Source of the DNA: Tigriopus japonicus
Lineage: Eukaryota; Arthropoda; Copepoda; Harpacticoida; Harpacticidae
DNA length: 64,000 bases
Assembly (NCBI GenBank): GCA_010645155.1
Contig: CM021315.1
Span: 8,524,361 to 8,588,360 of the forward strand
Reading direction: 5' to 3'
Numbering within the stretch: position 1 is the first letter of the stretch; each line of letters begins with the position of its first letter. The notes under the pieces were generated by a model, which searched no databases, was not told where the DNA came from, and saw nothing but the letters and a program-made list of their open reading frames with translations. Below, piece by piece: positions 34,401 through 44,459 of this stretch. The position numbers and the translations under genes are program-made.

Positions 34401-35429
34401 GGACCCAACGTCGAATTTCCGCAGTTATCGCTCCACATTTGGAGCGGCCATTTCGCGTTCTGAGAACGCTTCGGATAGCATCCAGCGGATTGTGATCCCT
34501 TTCTTCTCCTTGTTCGTCAAGGACCTCTATTTTGCCAAAGAAACCCAACATATGGAGGTGTCAGCTAACAAAGGTCTGCCCTTAATGCAGGCTCAACATA
34601 TTGCCAACAAGATCAAGGAGTTTGCTCGTTGGAAGGACCTCACTTGTCCATATCAAAAGGATCCGAGCATTTCTCACTACTTGCTCAAGAGCAAGCCTAT
34701 GACTGAACAAGGTGAGTAGAATAAAAATGGTTTTTTTACAACCCTTGAAAAAGAAGGCAAATAGGCACCAATAAAATGTTTTGAAGTCGAAAAATTTTCA
34801 CGCTTATTGATAAGGTGATAGCCTTTTTGGGTGATATGTTGTTTAGTCTGACAAGTCCATTTTATGAAAAATGGCAGATAAATATTTAGAAGTAGCTAAA
34901 TCTCTTTTTGGGCATATAACTTGGTTTGCCTGAAATCTGCACCTGCACAGTACTGTCAATGGGAAAGTTGCCTATTAATCTATCTTTCTGAAAACCAATG
35001 GTTTCATAACCTTAACTGGATCAAAAACATGGGACATTCCAAATAATATTAGACTATTATTTCGATCTGAAAAAGTGACCAAATTAAAATAAAAATCAAG
35101 ATTGATTTTTTTAAATCCTTTATTGTCAAAGATAAGAACCACTTTTTTCAATTCTCTCGCAGACGAATCAGTAGTCATACATCACAAAGGAAATAACCCA
35201 TTTTAATGCTCGTTTTTTGAGGGAATCATGATCCTAAATGCCTGTGTTACTTCTTTCAGAGCTCGATTATTGGTCATTTTTGTGCGAACCACCGATGTGT
35301 TCATTTGAGAAATCCAAATACAAAGAACTGAAGTAAGTCATCAAAAACCAAAATCTCAATAGACATTTGAAACAATCCCTTTTCTTATTATTTCCTTTCA
35401 GAGCCAAATTCAAGACTACAAGCATTTAA
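25415..35429 (+). CDS. RASGEF1-like Ras-family guanine nucleotide exchange factor
   Basis: Cytoplasmic exchange factor for Ras/Rap-type GTPases. Eight exons: 25415-25531, 27059-27331, 28346-28744, 29122-29385, 33227-33370, 34354-34711, 35260-35332, 35402-35429. All junctions are GT-AG and in frame, giving about 551 aa (RASGEF1 proteins are about 480). RasGEF_N covers exons 2-3 (YFYSPSQLLARLKTG, ALWFPEDFAQDEAMEGL). The catalytic RasGEF domain covers exons 4-6: AQELTRIEMRHLNLI, WFNHLSYLVATSIC, then FNSMMGIINGLGQPPVTRLK, LEHQLDPTSNFR and IVIPFFSLFVKDLYF, all typical of RASGEF1A/B/C. The start is the second ATG of exon 1 (the first, at 25411, leads to a stop); an upstream exon is possible. Intron 4 carries a hAT element. 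A poly(A) signal is likely near 35534. The 3' end faces STAG. Confidence 0.88.
28150..28290 (+). repeat. Possible diverged LINE 3' tail
   Basis: CAATAACTCGTTGGTAGACC (28170-28189) and CATTCCTTGTTGCAAG (28255-28270) resemble, in the same order, the LINE tail at 42300-42400 and 58318-58415. The match is short and the middle differs. Confidence 0.35.
30830..33052 (-). mobile_element. hAT superfamily DNA transposon in RASGEF1 intron 4
   Basis: A 2223-bp element flanked by identical 8-bp duplications TTCATAGG (30822-30829 and 33053-33060). Termini are TAGGACATAAGCTGATTAATC on the left and the reverse complement of GATTAATCGCTTATGCCCTA on the right. Both subterminal regions (about 110 bp) are packed with GATTAATCGAT motifs, probably transposase-binding repeats. 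The interior carries one transposase gene on the minus strand. The exact target duplication suggests a fairly young insertion. It is antisense to the host gene. Confidence 0.93.
30962..32901 (-). pseudogene. hAT transposase (BED finger plus hAT core), one frameshift
   Basis: Transposase of the surrounding element. The N-terminal part (32901 to about 32760) begins a BED zinc finger, with VWIPITGRSRRNQDLWSHFE. The finger's CKEC and HLKRLH metal ligands are encoded in another frame (about 32755-32690), so a small indel near 32760 disrupts it. The main frame (32689-30962, 575 codons) is open throughout: RNase H-fold catalytic region with Asp in FSITLDKWTS, Asp in CLTTDGARVM, the inserted acidic loop (about 32040-31930), and the C-terminal dimerisation block PTSVEAERAFSAAGLF with the third acidic residue. 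The stop TAA is about 130 bp from the end of the element. One lesion in an otherwise open gene could also be a sequencing error or a hidden intron. Confidence 0.85.
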
Positions 35430-35533
35430 ACCTCGTTATCTTTGGCATTTTTATACATCCTCCCTTTCTAATCGATAGCTAACTAAATCCAATAATGTAT
35501 CACTATTGTCGTTGTTGTTATCATCTTTGTCCA

Positions 35534-35539
35534 AATAAA
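35534..35539 (+). terminator. Likely poly(A) signal of RASGEF1
   Basis: AATAAA about 105 bases after the TAA stop at 35427-35429, inside the 384-bp gap to the STAG stop. Confidence 0.5.
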
Positions 35540-35619
35540 CCCAGATCAGTACAAATTGAGATCGGTTTATTACCCCTTTCTTTGTATACATGGAATACTG
35601 AAAAATTAGTTCATAATGA

Positions 35620-35850
35620 AACGAAGAGTGTTGTGAAGAACAGCTTTTCCTCATCATCGTCGTCAAAAAACGCTGGTCTGAAATTTAGTTCGTAATATAA
35701 CGAGGAGTTGTGTGATTCTCCTATTTGAAGAACATCTTTTCCTGATCATGGTCGTCGAAAAACGCTAGTCTGAAATTGAGTTAGCACTGTAACGAAAGGT
35801 TTGGTGATTTTGTTAATTGAAGAATTGCTCTTCCTCTTCGTCATTGTCAT
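35620..35850. repeat. About 92-bp tandem repeats made from the end of the STAG coding region
   Basis: GAAGAACAGCTTTTCCTCAT (35636) and GAAGAACATCTTTTCCTGAT (35730) repeat the motif GAAGAATTGCTCTTCCTCTT (35819), which codes the STAG C-terminus. The linker AACGCTGGTCTGAAATTTA (35669) recurs as AACGCTAGTCTGAAATTGA (35761). Spacing is 91-94 bp. Read on the minus strand, the copies encode acidic tails resembling the real one (ending FF plus one or two residues). Confidence 0.8.
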
Positions 35851-38800
35851 CGTCGTCGTCGGCCTTTCGTTTACGAGTGTACGGTCTTTTGGAGGTGATT
35901 GTGGGCAAATCGCCTTCACCATGAACCAACGAATTGCGGTACAAATGCAGAGGTTGCCAATCTTCGCCGTGACTGAAATAAACGGAGAAGACAAAATCAG
36001 AAAATTGTATTCTTAATCAAAATGAGGATGAGATGTGTATTTTATAATGATTGCTCAACATTGATAAACATTGACACACAAAACAGTGATGAATCTTCCT
36101 TGTGGGAACAGCGTTGGTAATGTGCTTGTCCAGATAGCTCAAGATTATGATAGATGTGTATTAGGATATTTTTTTTACAACCAAATAAGACCATTGTGTA
36201 TCACTGTTTGGCATTTTTTCTTTAATAAGGTCAGAACTCGGAAAAAAATGCTTTGTTTTTAAGCCCTATGTCATCAAAAGGCAGTGGATTTGTTTTTGAC
36301 TACATTTGAAATTTATAACGATTGTACTATATTTTTCAAGCATTTGTAACTATTTAGTGATTATGAGAGAAATTTTACTATTTTGCACATTTTTTCTGAA
36401 AACCTGCACATTTTTTGGAATTTTTCAACCACTTTAAATTCTCTTAATGAAGTTTGGAATATAAGGTTAAAATTTTCATATCTTTTGGAAGTTTAAGCTT
36501 CTCTAAATCCATGATTGGATTCTAGCTCTTTTCTTAGGATCTCTAGGACGATGCTATTTCAATAATTTTATATCCTTCACAAAAAAACATTTTCAAAACT
36601 GAGCACCAGATCTACAGAATAGTTTGATTTTATATCCGGAGCCAACGTATATTTGCTTAATTCAATGCTCATTTTGGCTCAATGCATGCATTCAAATTTA
36701 CAGCCCACGATGGTGTTTGTTTTCTTCCCATTAAATACATGTTTCTATTTATTTTATTACGAACGCCAAAATTTCATTTCAATGGATTCTGAGAAGCCCA
36801 ACCAAAAACAATGTCTTCCTTCCAAATAAACTCATCAAATTTAGTGTGTGTTTACACATTTTAAATTTCCTTTTTCTCGTCATTTCAATCCTTTGCATTT
36901 GCCTAAACTTCCCGTCTCTAAGCAGGATCTTTTTCTTCTTCTTTGACTTACCTTGTGGGAACGGCGTTGGTAATGCGCTTGTCCAGATAGCTCAAGACCA
37001 CTTTTTTGTCCTGTTTGAGCAACTTGTTCGTGAACTCGGCCGTGATCTCCAAGAAGGCCAGATTGGGCGGAGGTCCCGTGGGATCATTGGGATTCTCCAG
37101 CGGATTCACCGAGTACAAGATACCTTCCCGATGAAGTTGGGTCACGGATTCTCGATTCTTGAGGCAGTCAAGGCCAAACGAGGCTGCGAATCGTTTGGCC
37201 AGCTCTTTGAGAGAGTGGAACTCGACGGTTTGACGGTTGATTTGCAACGTATCTTGGATGACTTGGATTTCGCGGAACTTCAGGATCAGAGCTTGAGCCA
37301 TGGTTTTGGCGCAATTCACCTTGTTGTTTTCGCGGGCTTTGCTGAGAGTGATCTTGATGATGTCTCCTAATCCAATCAAAAAGATAGGGGTTGAATTAGT
37401 GTTTCAAATATCAGCACAATGTTACGGTAATTTTGAGTTGTGTTCGGAATCAACTTGATACTTAATCTTAAAAGAAAACGAAATGTGAGTTATAATATTA
37501 ATATAGTAAAAATTATAAATGAGTTATATGAAAAATGAATAAGTCACATGTTTACGCAAATAAGAGCATACCAAAATCAAGCCCATTAATCTGTCTTGAA
37601 TTTGGTGTGCTCTAAAATAAACAATATAAGTATCAACATGCGACCTAACATAAAAAACAAATCACAATAACTAGGGCGATTACAAGATATCTTATAATGA
37701 TCTGATAAATTGTTATTAAACATGAAAAAGGTAACGGAATAAATAAACAAATAGAAATGAGCAAAGCCATAAATAAATAAATAAATAAATACATAAATGA
37801 ATGAATAAATAAGTAATTCAATAAGTAAATAAATAAATAGGTAATTCAATAAATAAATAAATAAAGTATATAAAAAAATGAAGTTAAAAATAAATAAATA
37901 AGTAAATAAATAAATAAATGAAGTTAAAAAGAAATCAACTTAAAAATAAACAAATAAACAAACTTGCAAAAATAAATCAGTAAATAAATCAGTAAGCTCA
38001 TGGAAAAAATCAGTGATTGAATAAGAAATGGCAAAAATAAAATAAAGGAATTGATCCACAAATAGGAGACTCGACGGTTAAAAAGCAGATCCATTTTCGT
38101 ACCTCCACGAATCTACAGTTGATTATTATGCAGGAGAAATATACTCCCAGAAGTGCTCAAAGAGCAACAAATATTTTATCCTTAACTCACCGTAGTCGTT
38201 GTAGAACATGACGTAGTGTTTGAAGATGTCCGAGGCGCTCTTGGTTGGAAACACGTTGTACACGACCAATTTGCAGTAGGACGCCAGCAGATTCCGCCGT
38301 TTGTGGAGCTCCTCAATCTTGGTGTGATCGTCTTGCTCCTCATCCTCATCCTCGACAAACACGTGATCCTGGATGAACTGATTCATCTGTCGATGCAGAC
38401 TCTCATCGGGCTTGTAGGCCAACGGGGCCAAAACCGAGTTCTTGGACAACTCTCGACCCTTGAAGAAGATCAACAAGTCCGCGATCGACGTGAACGCCTC
38501 CTCCTTCAACGAGTTATCCCCTTGAACCTCGGTGAGCAGCAACTCCTTCATGACCTCCATGTAACGATCCAATTTCCCGCGAAGACCCATCACATCATCG
38601 GCCGTGGAATTTCTCTCCGTGGTGTTCTCAATCTGGTTCTGATCCCAAACCAATCCGTAGTAACACGAGCAAACGGCCGATTTGATGGCTTCCAAAGGGA
38701 TCTTCATCTCTTCTCGAGCAATCAAGGCATCTTTAAATCGGATCACCACATCAAACATGTTCTCCCAAATGGACCACGTGTTCATGTTGTGACAGTTGGA

Positions 38801-41800
38801 GAACACTTCCACTTTCTTGAACGACGACACCAACTTGAACATCTCGTCCTCATTGGGCTCCTCTTTGCCGATGAGCAAGTTCATGTACTCATCCATGGCT
38901 TCTTTGTAGTTGTTGGAGACCATGTCCAATAATCGACTTCGAGCCACGTCGCATCGCGAAAAGATGGCGAATTTGTCGTTGCAAACCTTGTCCAAGGTGA
39001 TGGCACAAGCCTCGAGCACACTTTTCTCCGAGTGTTTATCCACAATCTCCTGAATAAGCATCAACAGAGCATCTAGATTCTTCTCTTGACGAGAAGTCGT
39101 GTAGATCTCGAGGTCGAAATACTGCGGAATCACCAGAAGATTGGCAATCTTCTCGGGATCCGGGAGGTATTTCTTCAACAGGGGCGGCAAAGTCTGGATG
39201 AAATGAGCCGTGAGGGACTGCTTGTCATCCTGGACCTGTTTCAATTCCTTGGCTGAGAGCAATTTCCTGGTGGGACCTCGACCCACTGGAGGTTCTCCCG
39301 TGGCCGCTTGTCGGATACAACACACCATGATCTCGATCAAACTCGTTTCTTGGCGATCTTCCAAGGGATCCTCTTGAGGACCGGGTTCTTCCAGGAGCAG
39401 ATCCGTCATGCACTCCCAATCCTTCATCATGGGATTGGATTCAATGAGTGAGTCCACGAGATACGCTCCGTGTTCGTGGAGTTCGGATTCGATGAAGAAC
39501 TGCACCAGATCGCGAATGAGGGGCGTGTTTGGGAGGCGTTTCTTGCCTCGACGGGTTCGAAGATCGGGATCGAGCTCGTCATCGGGCAGAAAGAGTCGCT
39601 CGTTGAGGAATTCGCCCGCTGCTTGAGCTACAGCTCGATGTGAGGAGTACACGAGTTCGTAGACGTGTTCGCAGTCTTTGTCGTTGAGCATGTCACGATG
39701 GAAACGAAGGATGGAGATCACCAATTTGACCGCTTCTACGGCCACGTCAAAGTCCTTGTCCAGGGTCATTTGCACGATGCGCTCCTAGATTTTGGAGGAG
39801 AGCAGAAACAAGACATGAGACAGACATTTTTGTTCTTTTTAACGACAGAAACACAAGCTGGAATGATGGAGGAGATGGCGAATCCATGGATTGAAAAGAT
39901 GATAAATACATGCATAGAAGTGTATATAAATAAATATGTTTGATAAATAAAGTTGTTGAACTAAAAAGCAAGTATCAATAATTCATTATCATTCTTTATA
40001 ATCTTTATTATTAATTTTATTTTTATTAATATTAATTATTTATATTAATTATTAAGCAAATTCTTTACTCAATAACTAATTCATCAATGGGAAAATGAAA
40101 AAAAAGATCTATGAATTAATACAAAATAAAATGCACGGATGGCAAGTTAGGTTACATTTTGATAAATGATTTCTTTTTTCATTCATTATTTCAAAAAAAA
40201 AAAGGTTAGCCTTGAAAAAAGATTAAAGGGGAGGGTTCAAATATAAGTGAAAATCAATATAAAAACGAATCAAAATGAACGAAACCATGACTCGTTTAAA
40301 GGGTAAAAATTAGCTTTGAATCATGAGAACATATTGTGGAAGTAAATAGCAATAAAATTGATTCTTTGTATCAGAGCTCCCTTAAGAACTAACAAGTTGT
40401 AACGCAAATTTTATGGAAAAAGAAAGCAAAAAACGATTCATTTGGAAAATCGTCAAATGTGTTCTCGAACTTTGATGTGTACCTTAAATTTGCTCGTGAA
40501 GAGCTCGAGTTTGCCCTTGAGATCCTCGCTGGCGTACAAAGGCTGCAAAGTCTGCAGACATTTGAGTCTGACATCCCCAACCTTGTCGTGAATGGTCCAT
40601 CCGATGTATTTCAAGTAGAAATCGTCCAAAAAGTGCGTGTGATACTTCTTCATCCACTGGCCAATCTCGTACATACAAATCGAGCGGATCTCGGGCAAGA
40701 TGTCGCGATAGCGATGCACAAACACCGACTTGAACATGTACGTGAGCATGTTCTTGATCTCGTCCGTGTTCTCCTCCAACTCTTTTCGACGAGTCATGAG
40801 CGATTCGAGACGCTCCGAGGATCGGTTGTTCTGTTGCTCGGAATCGTATTGACGTTGAGTGTTCTCCAAGTTGATGGACACAGTCAAGGCCACGTCCACA
40901 AGGGCCGTCATCAGTTTCATGGCAGCTAAAGTGGCCGTGTGTCGGAAAGCTCGGACCTGAGGGAAGTAAAAATCAAGAAATTCTGAGGCCAGTGGTGGTT
41001 TTTTGACTACGGAAAGGACGGAGGTTGCGTTGGGGTATTACTTAAAATTTGCGAATTCAACAGCTGCACCTCAAGTCAGGCAGTTAATTAACTAAAAGTA
41101 TATGTTTTTAAAGTCTTACCTGAGAATCTGAGAGTTGAGTGAGAAGTGAGATGACATTGTCCATGAGATTCTGGTCGTAGATGATGGAATATTGGCACTG
41201 CTTTACCAAGATCTGGATGAACTCGCAGAAGTTTTGTCTGAACTTCTTCCAGAATTGCCCCGTGGTCACCAAAGGATACTCGCCAGATTCTTCCTCAAAC
41301 TCCTCGGTCATGGTGCGAATAATGTCGGCATGCTCCATAGTTGCCTGCATCTCTGCTGTGATTCTGCCCTTACAGCCACTGGCGCTAATAAAGAACTGCA
41401 TCAAGCTCAATAAGGCCGAGTTCTTATCCGCTTTGTAGCTATCAATCCAATCATCAACCACTTGTTGAAGTGAGGCCTTTCCATTACGGATGATAAAGTA
41501 AAGACTGGATTCATCTTCAGGCAGAATCTCAGAGGTCATGAGGACGCGCGGGCGTCCTGGTTTGCGTCGCGCAGGCTCGTCTCCATAGCTGGGCGCCACT
41601 TTGCGTCTTGTGGACATGACACTGGTACTAGCGCCCGGTGGACGCCCTCGTCCTCTTCCGCGCCCTCGCCCACGCAGGCCCGCAAATCCTCCACCTGCGC
41701 CCAAATCAGAGACGCGCATGGGCGCAATAGCAGGCCGGTCATAACCGTCCACATCAGCCTGATCGTTGTCGTTGTACATGGAGAGCGCTTGCTTGGCTTG

Positions 41801-43213
41801 ATTAGCGGCTGCTCGAGAGCGACGACGACCACTTTCGGCCTCTGGATTGACTTGGGCGTCGTCAGAGGTGTCCATTCGCATCTCTTGTTGTTGAGCATAT
41901 TGTTGCGCCTGTCACAAGAAAAAGGCCACAGTTATAATTTAAATTTCTCAAAGCGATTGGTGTCTAAATACTATGTGAGGAGCTTGCAATTTCATTAAAG
42001 TTTAGAGAGAGAGAGAGCCATCGTTCCTCTTCTTAATTTTTGATAAATTTAGTAAGTTTTATTCATGCAGAAGACTGGGGTTCGAACCCGGCTGATTCCA
42101 TCTTCAAAACTTAATTCCTTGGAGTCAATACTTGGCGTTGAACCGTTTTTCAATGCAATCTTTTACCAAATTATACCATTGGCAACCAAAATAGTGGCAA
42201 GGAGCGGGAATATTCCTTCATGGAACGCCCATTATCAGTGATGTCCTGACTCCTTAACAAATAAACAACCCACTATAGAAGGTTTTCCAGATCTGCCAAC
42301 AGTAACTCGTTAGTAGATCATATTTCGTATCAATTTTAAATGTGTAACATTTTATTTCATTCTTTAACAAGGAATCACATTCCTTGTAGCGGCAGAAAAA
42401 AAATCCGCAACCTACTCCCAAAGAACGTAAGCTTGCTCGTCATGAACAGAAAAGAAATAGGATCTACTTTTTGATCCTTTTAAACATTAAGAACATATCC
42501 GCTGTTAGACAGTTTGAAAAGCTTCAAAATTTCACTGGTTCAATGAAATTTATCTTGAAGTTGCAGATTTATTTCTCGCATTTTCATTGAACGTATTTGA
42601 CCTTCTTCAAAGTCTGAACTTTTCCGTAAACTTCCATCTACATATCTAAATTGCCATCTCTGAACTACAACTTTTCATTCCATTGTAATTTTCAAATACT
42701 ATTTTTACCAATTTGAGTGTCAATATACGCTTTTTCAGTATCTTATTTGATTTTTGAATGAGTGCACGGTTCAAAGTATCAGGGTAAGCTGTTAAAATGT
42801 GTTGATTCTACAATATTCTTAAATGTCTTTGGACAAAGACAATGAAAATGCTCAATTTAAGGCCATCATTTTCAATATCAGGTTTTGTGACAATACATCA
42901 AGATGGAATAGATTCTTTTACAAATTTTCAAAGCATTCTTGCGAAACCAAGTTAATCTATTCAGAAACTAATAAAAATCAAATCCCCCCTGCACCCTTCA
43001 AAGCCCAAATCAAAGCTTTTGTTTCAGGTCTCCTAAACCCAGTTTCAGGACCTGCTGGATCTCTTCTTGTGAAGCTTGAACGTGTTGAGTGGCTTTTTGA
43101 AGCATCTCCTGTTGTTGTTGGCGGTAATAGGCCATGGGATCATAGGATTCCTCTCCCGTGCCACTCCCACTGGCCCCGCCTTGGCTAAAAGAGGAGTAAT
43201 CGTCGGTCTCCAT
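35813..43213 (-). CDS. STAG: STAG/SA cohesin subunit (stromalin)
   Basis: Nuclear HEAT-repeat subunit that binds the kleisin RAD21 in the cohesin ring. Exons (minus): 43213-43052, 41908-41120, 40956-40483, 39784-38191, 37366-36952, 35972-35813, joining in frame to about 1197 aa (human STAG1 1258). Exon 2 has an [10 protein letters not shown] tract and an AT-hook-like RRKPGRPR, then [10 protein letters not shown] and the STAG domain. Exons 2-3 join at [20 protein letters not shown]. The stromalin conservative domain ([32 protein letters not shown]) starts exon 4. Exon 5 has LARRFA-like [14 protein letters not shown] and LLKQDKKVV. Exon 6 ends [14 protein letters not shown] plus an acidic tail. 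The long vertebrate C-terminal region is missing. Exon 1 is less sure: its donor is CAG|GTCCTG. Introns hold a repeat at 42245-42440, a partial exon copy and a (TAAA)n tract. Confidence 0.93.
36092..36150 (-). repeat. Duplicate of the 3' end of STAG exon 5 inside the next intron
   Basis: CTTGTGGGAACAGCGTTGG and the following bases (36096-36146) match 36952-37000, the last 49 bases of exon 5, with about four mismatches. In this copy the base after the exon-end equivalent is TTCC, not TTAC, so the splice donor is not preserved. No acceptor-led exon is evident. Confidence 0.85.
37738..37990. repeat. (TAAA)n-type microsatellite in STAG intron 4
   Basis: Interrupted runs of AAAT/TAAA with short GTAATTCAA and GAAGTTAAA interruptions. 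It produces spurious Ile/Tyr-rich frames on the minus strand (37586-37849). Confidence 0.9.
39785..40482. other. STAG intron 3
   Basis: AT-rich intron between exons 3 and 4. TTATTAATTTTATT-type low-complexity sequence lies at 40000-40060. No repeat or gene was recognised. Confidence 0.6.
42070..42440 (+). repeat. Repeat block: tRNA-like B box, shared 90-bp segment, LINE 3' tail
   Basis: GGTTCGAACCC at 42079 is a polymerase III B-box-like sequence within a T-arm-like stem (CTGGGG...CCCGGC). 42172-42260 (GGCAAGGAGCGGGAATATTC and neighbours) is shared, inverted, with 44948-45043. From 42255 the sequence matches the LINE 3' end (CCAACAGTAACTCGTTAGTA, then GGAATCACATTCCTTGTAGC). A tRNA-headed SINE with a LINE-matched tail is one reading; a composite of unrelated repeats is another. 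Confidence 0.6.
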
Positions 43214-44459
43214 AGCTTCAAAGAGGGTGCACTTGCTTCTTGACGTGAATTTCCTGACACTTTTCTCGTAAAGTTCCTGTCTTCAGGGAAGAAAAACAGG
43301 GAAAGTTAGAGTTGTATTTGACTGGGATTTAAAGCCAAATTTCAACTTTTGATTTATCACAAGCTCGTATATAGCGATAAAAAGAATTCAGAACAGTTCC
43401 AATTGATTTTGAATGAATGTGTTTAGTATGAAAGTATAAACTTGGATTGCTGTCTGGTGTTGATCAAGGACAGGAAGAGAAAAGTAGAACCCTGATAATT
43501 ATCTTCTGGCTTTTTCGCGCTCTTGTGGCTTTCGCCGAAAACAAGCGTCAGGGAGGTTGCGTCCTCTGTCGAAGCGATAAAGAACTACGCGAATAAAGGT
43601 TGCGTGTTTCTCTACTTGAGGCTTCTTGAATTAATGAAGATCTGATTTTGACATTTCCAAAAATATCATTCGAAATTTACTTTATTTCATTAAGGGTAGT
43701 TTTTGAATCTCAGAATCAACATTGAAAAAACTCGATTGCTTTTTAAAGCTGAATGATTATGCAAAAAAAATCATTCATGAAATAGCAAGAAATTTTGCAT
43801 GTCTTGCCGTCAAATCACGTCAAAACTAAGCGTATTTTACAAAATGTTCAAACTTGGCATCAGTTCACAAACAAGAACTGCCTTGGTAACTACACAAATG
43901 ATTTTTGAAAACTTTTTGGAGTTCTTTCCTTATTTTGAAGACATATAATATTTTAATATGAGTCTTGGCATTTCAAGACCTCATTAGAGGATCACCAAGT
44001 CTTCTCAAATTTACCTTAGGTTTGCGTTTGTGACAAGCATGTGGTGCAACAACACAACTTTCTTCAAAAAGATGGCCAGTTACAACTCTATTGTTGATTG
44101 GCATTCATTTTCCCAATGATATTAAAACAACTAGGTCATAAACACTTGAAAAGCCTTTATGAACCTTCTGGTGTAGTGTAAAGAAACCTACTTAGTGTAG
44201 TGACTCATTCAGATCCCGGGTAGATGAGCTAGTTGTTGAAAGTTCTGTGTTCCTTAACGAAAAAAGGAGGTGGAAAAGGAGGAACAGCATTAGTTGAATG
44301 TTGGAAAGCGAGCCCAAAGAGCCTTGAGCCTTATCTGTCTGGTACTGTTATGTAAACTATATACAAAGTACACATTGGTTGAGAAAGCCTCTCCTTCATC
44401 TGATCAGTGGATGTTGGTCAGTTCCAATGGAGACACGCTGAGCTTTTAGTGCGATTTTC
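43214..44459. other. Divergent promoter region between STAG and the Ly6 gene
   Basis: Head-to-head 5' ends. A GC-richer patch at 43505-43610 (TTTTCGCGCTCTTGTGGC and onward) is the best candidate for the STAG promoter. No TATA box is obvious. The rest is AT-rich without identifiable genes. Confidence 0.4.

Noticed and set aside
36846..37370. 174-codon plus-strand frame
   Set aside because: Antisense to STAG exon 5 and running into the intron; no motif.
37586..37849. Hydrophobic minus-strand frame resembling a membrane protein
   Set aside because: Translation of the (TAAA)n microsatellite.
38216..38932. 238-codon plus-strand frame
   Set aside because: Antisense shadow of STAG exon 4; the minus strand has clear STAG homology.
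40459..40929. 156-codon plus-strand frame
   Set aside because: Antisense shadow of STAG exon 3.
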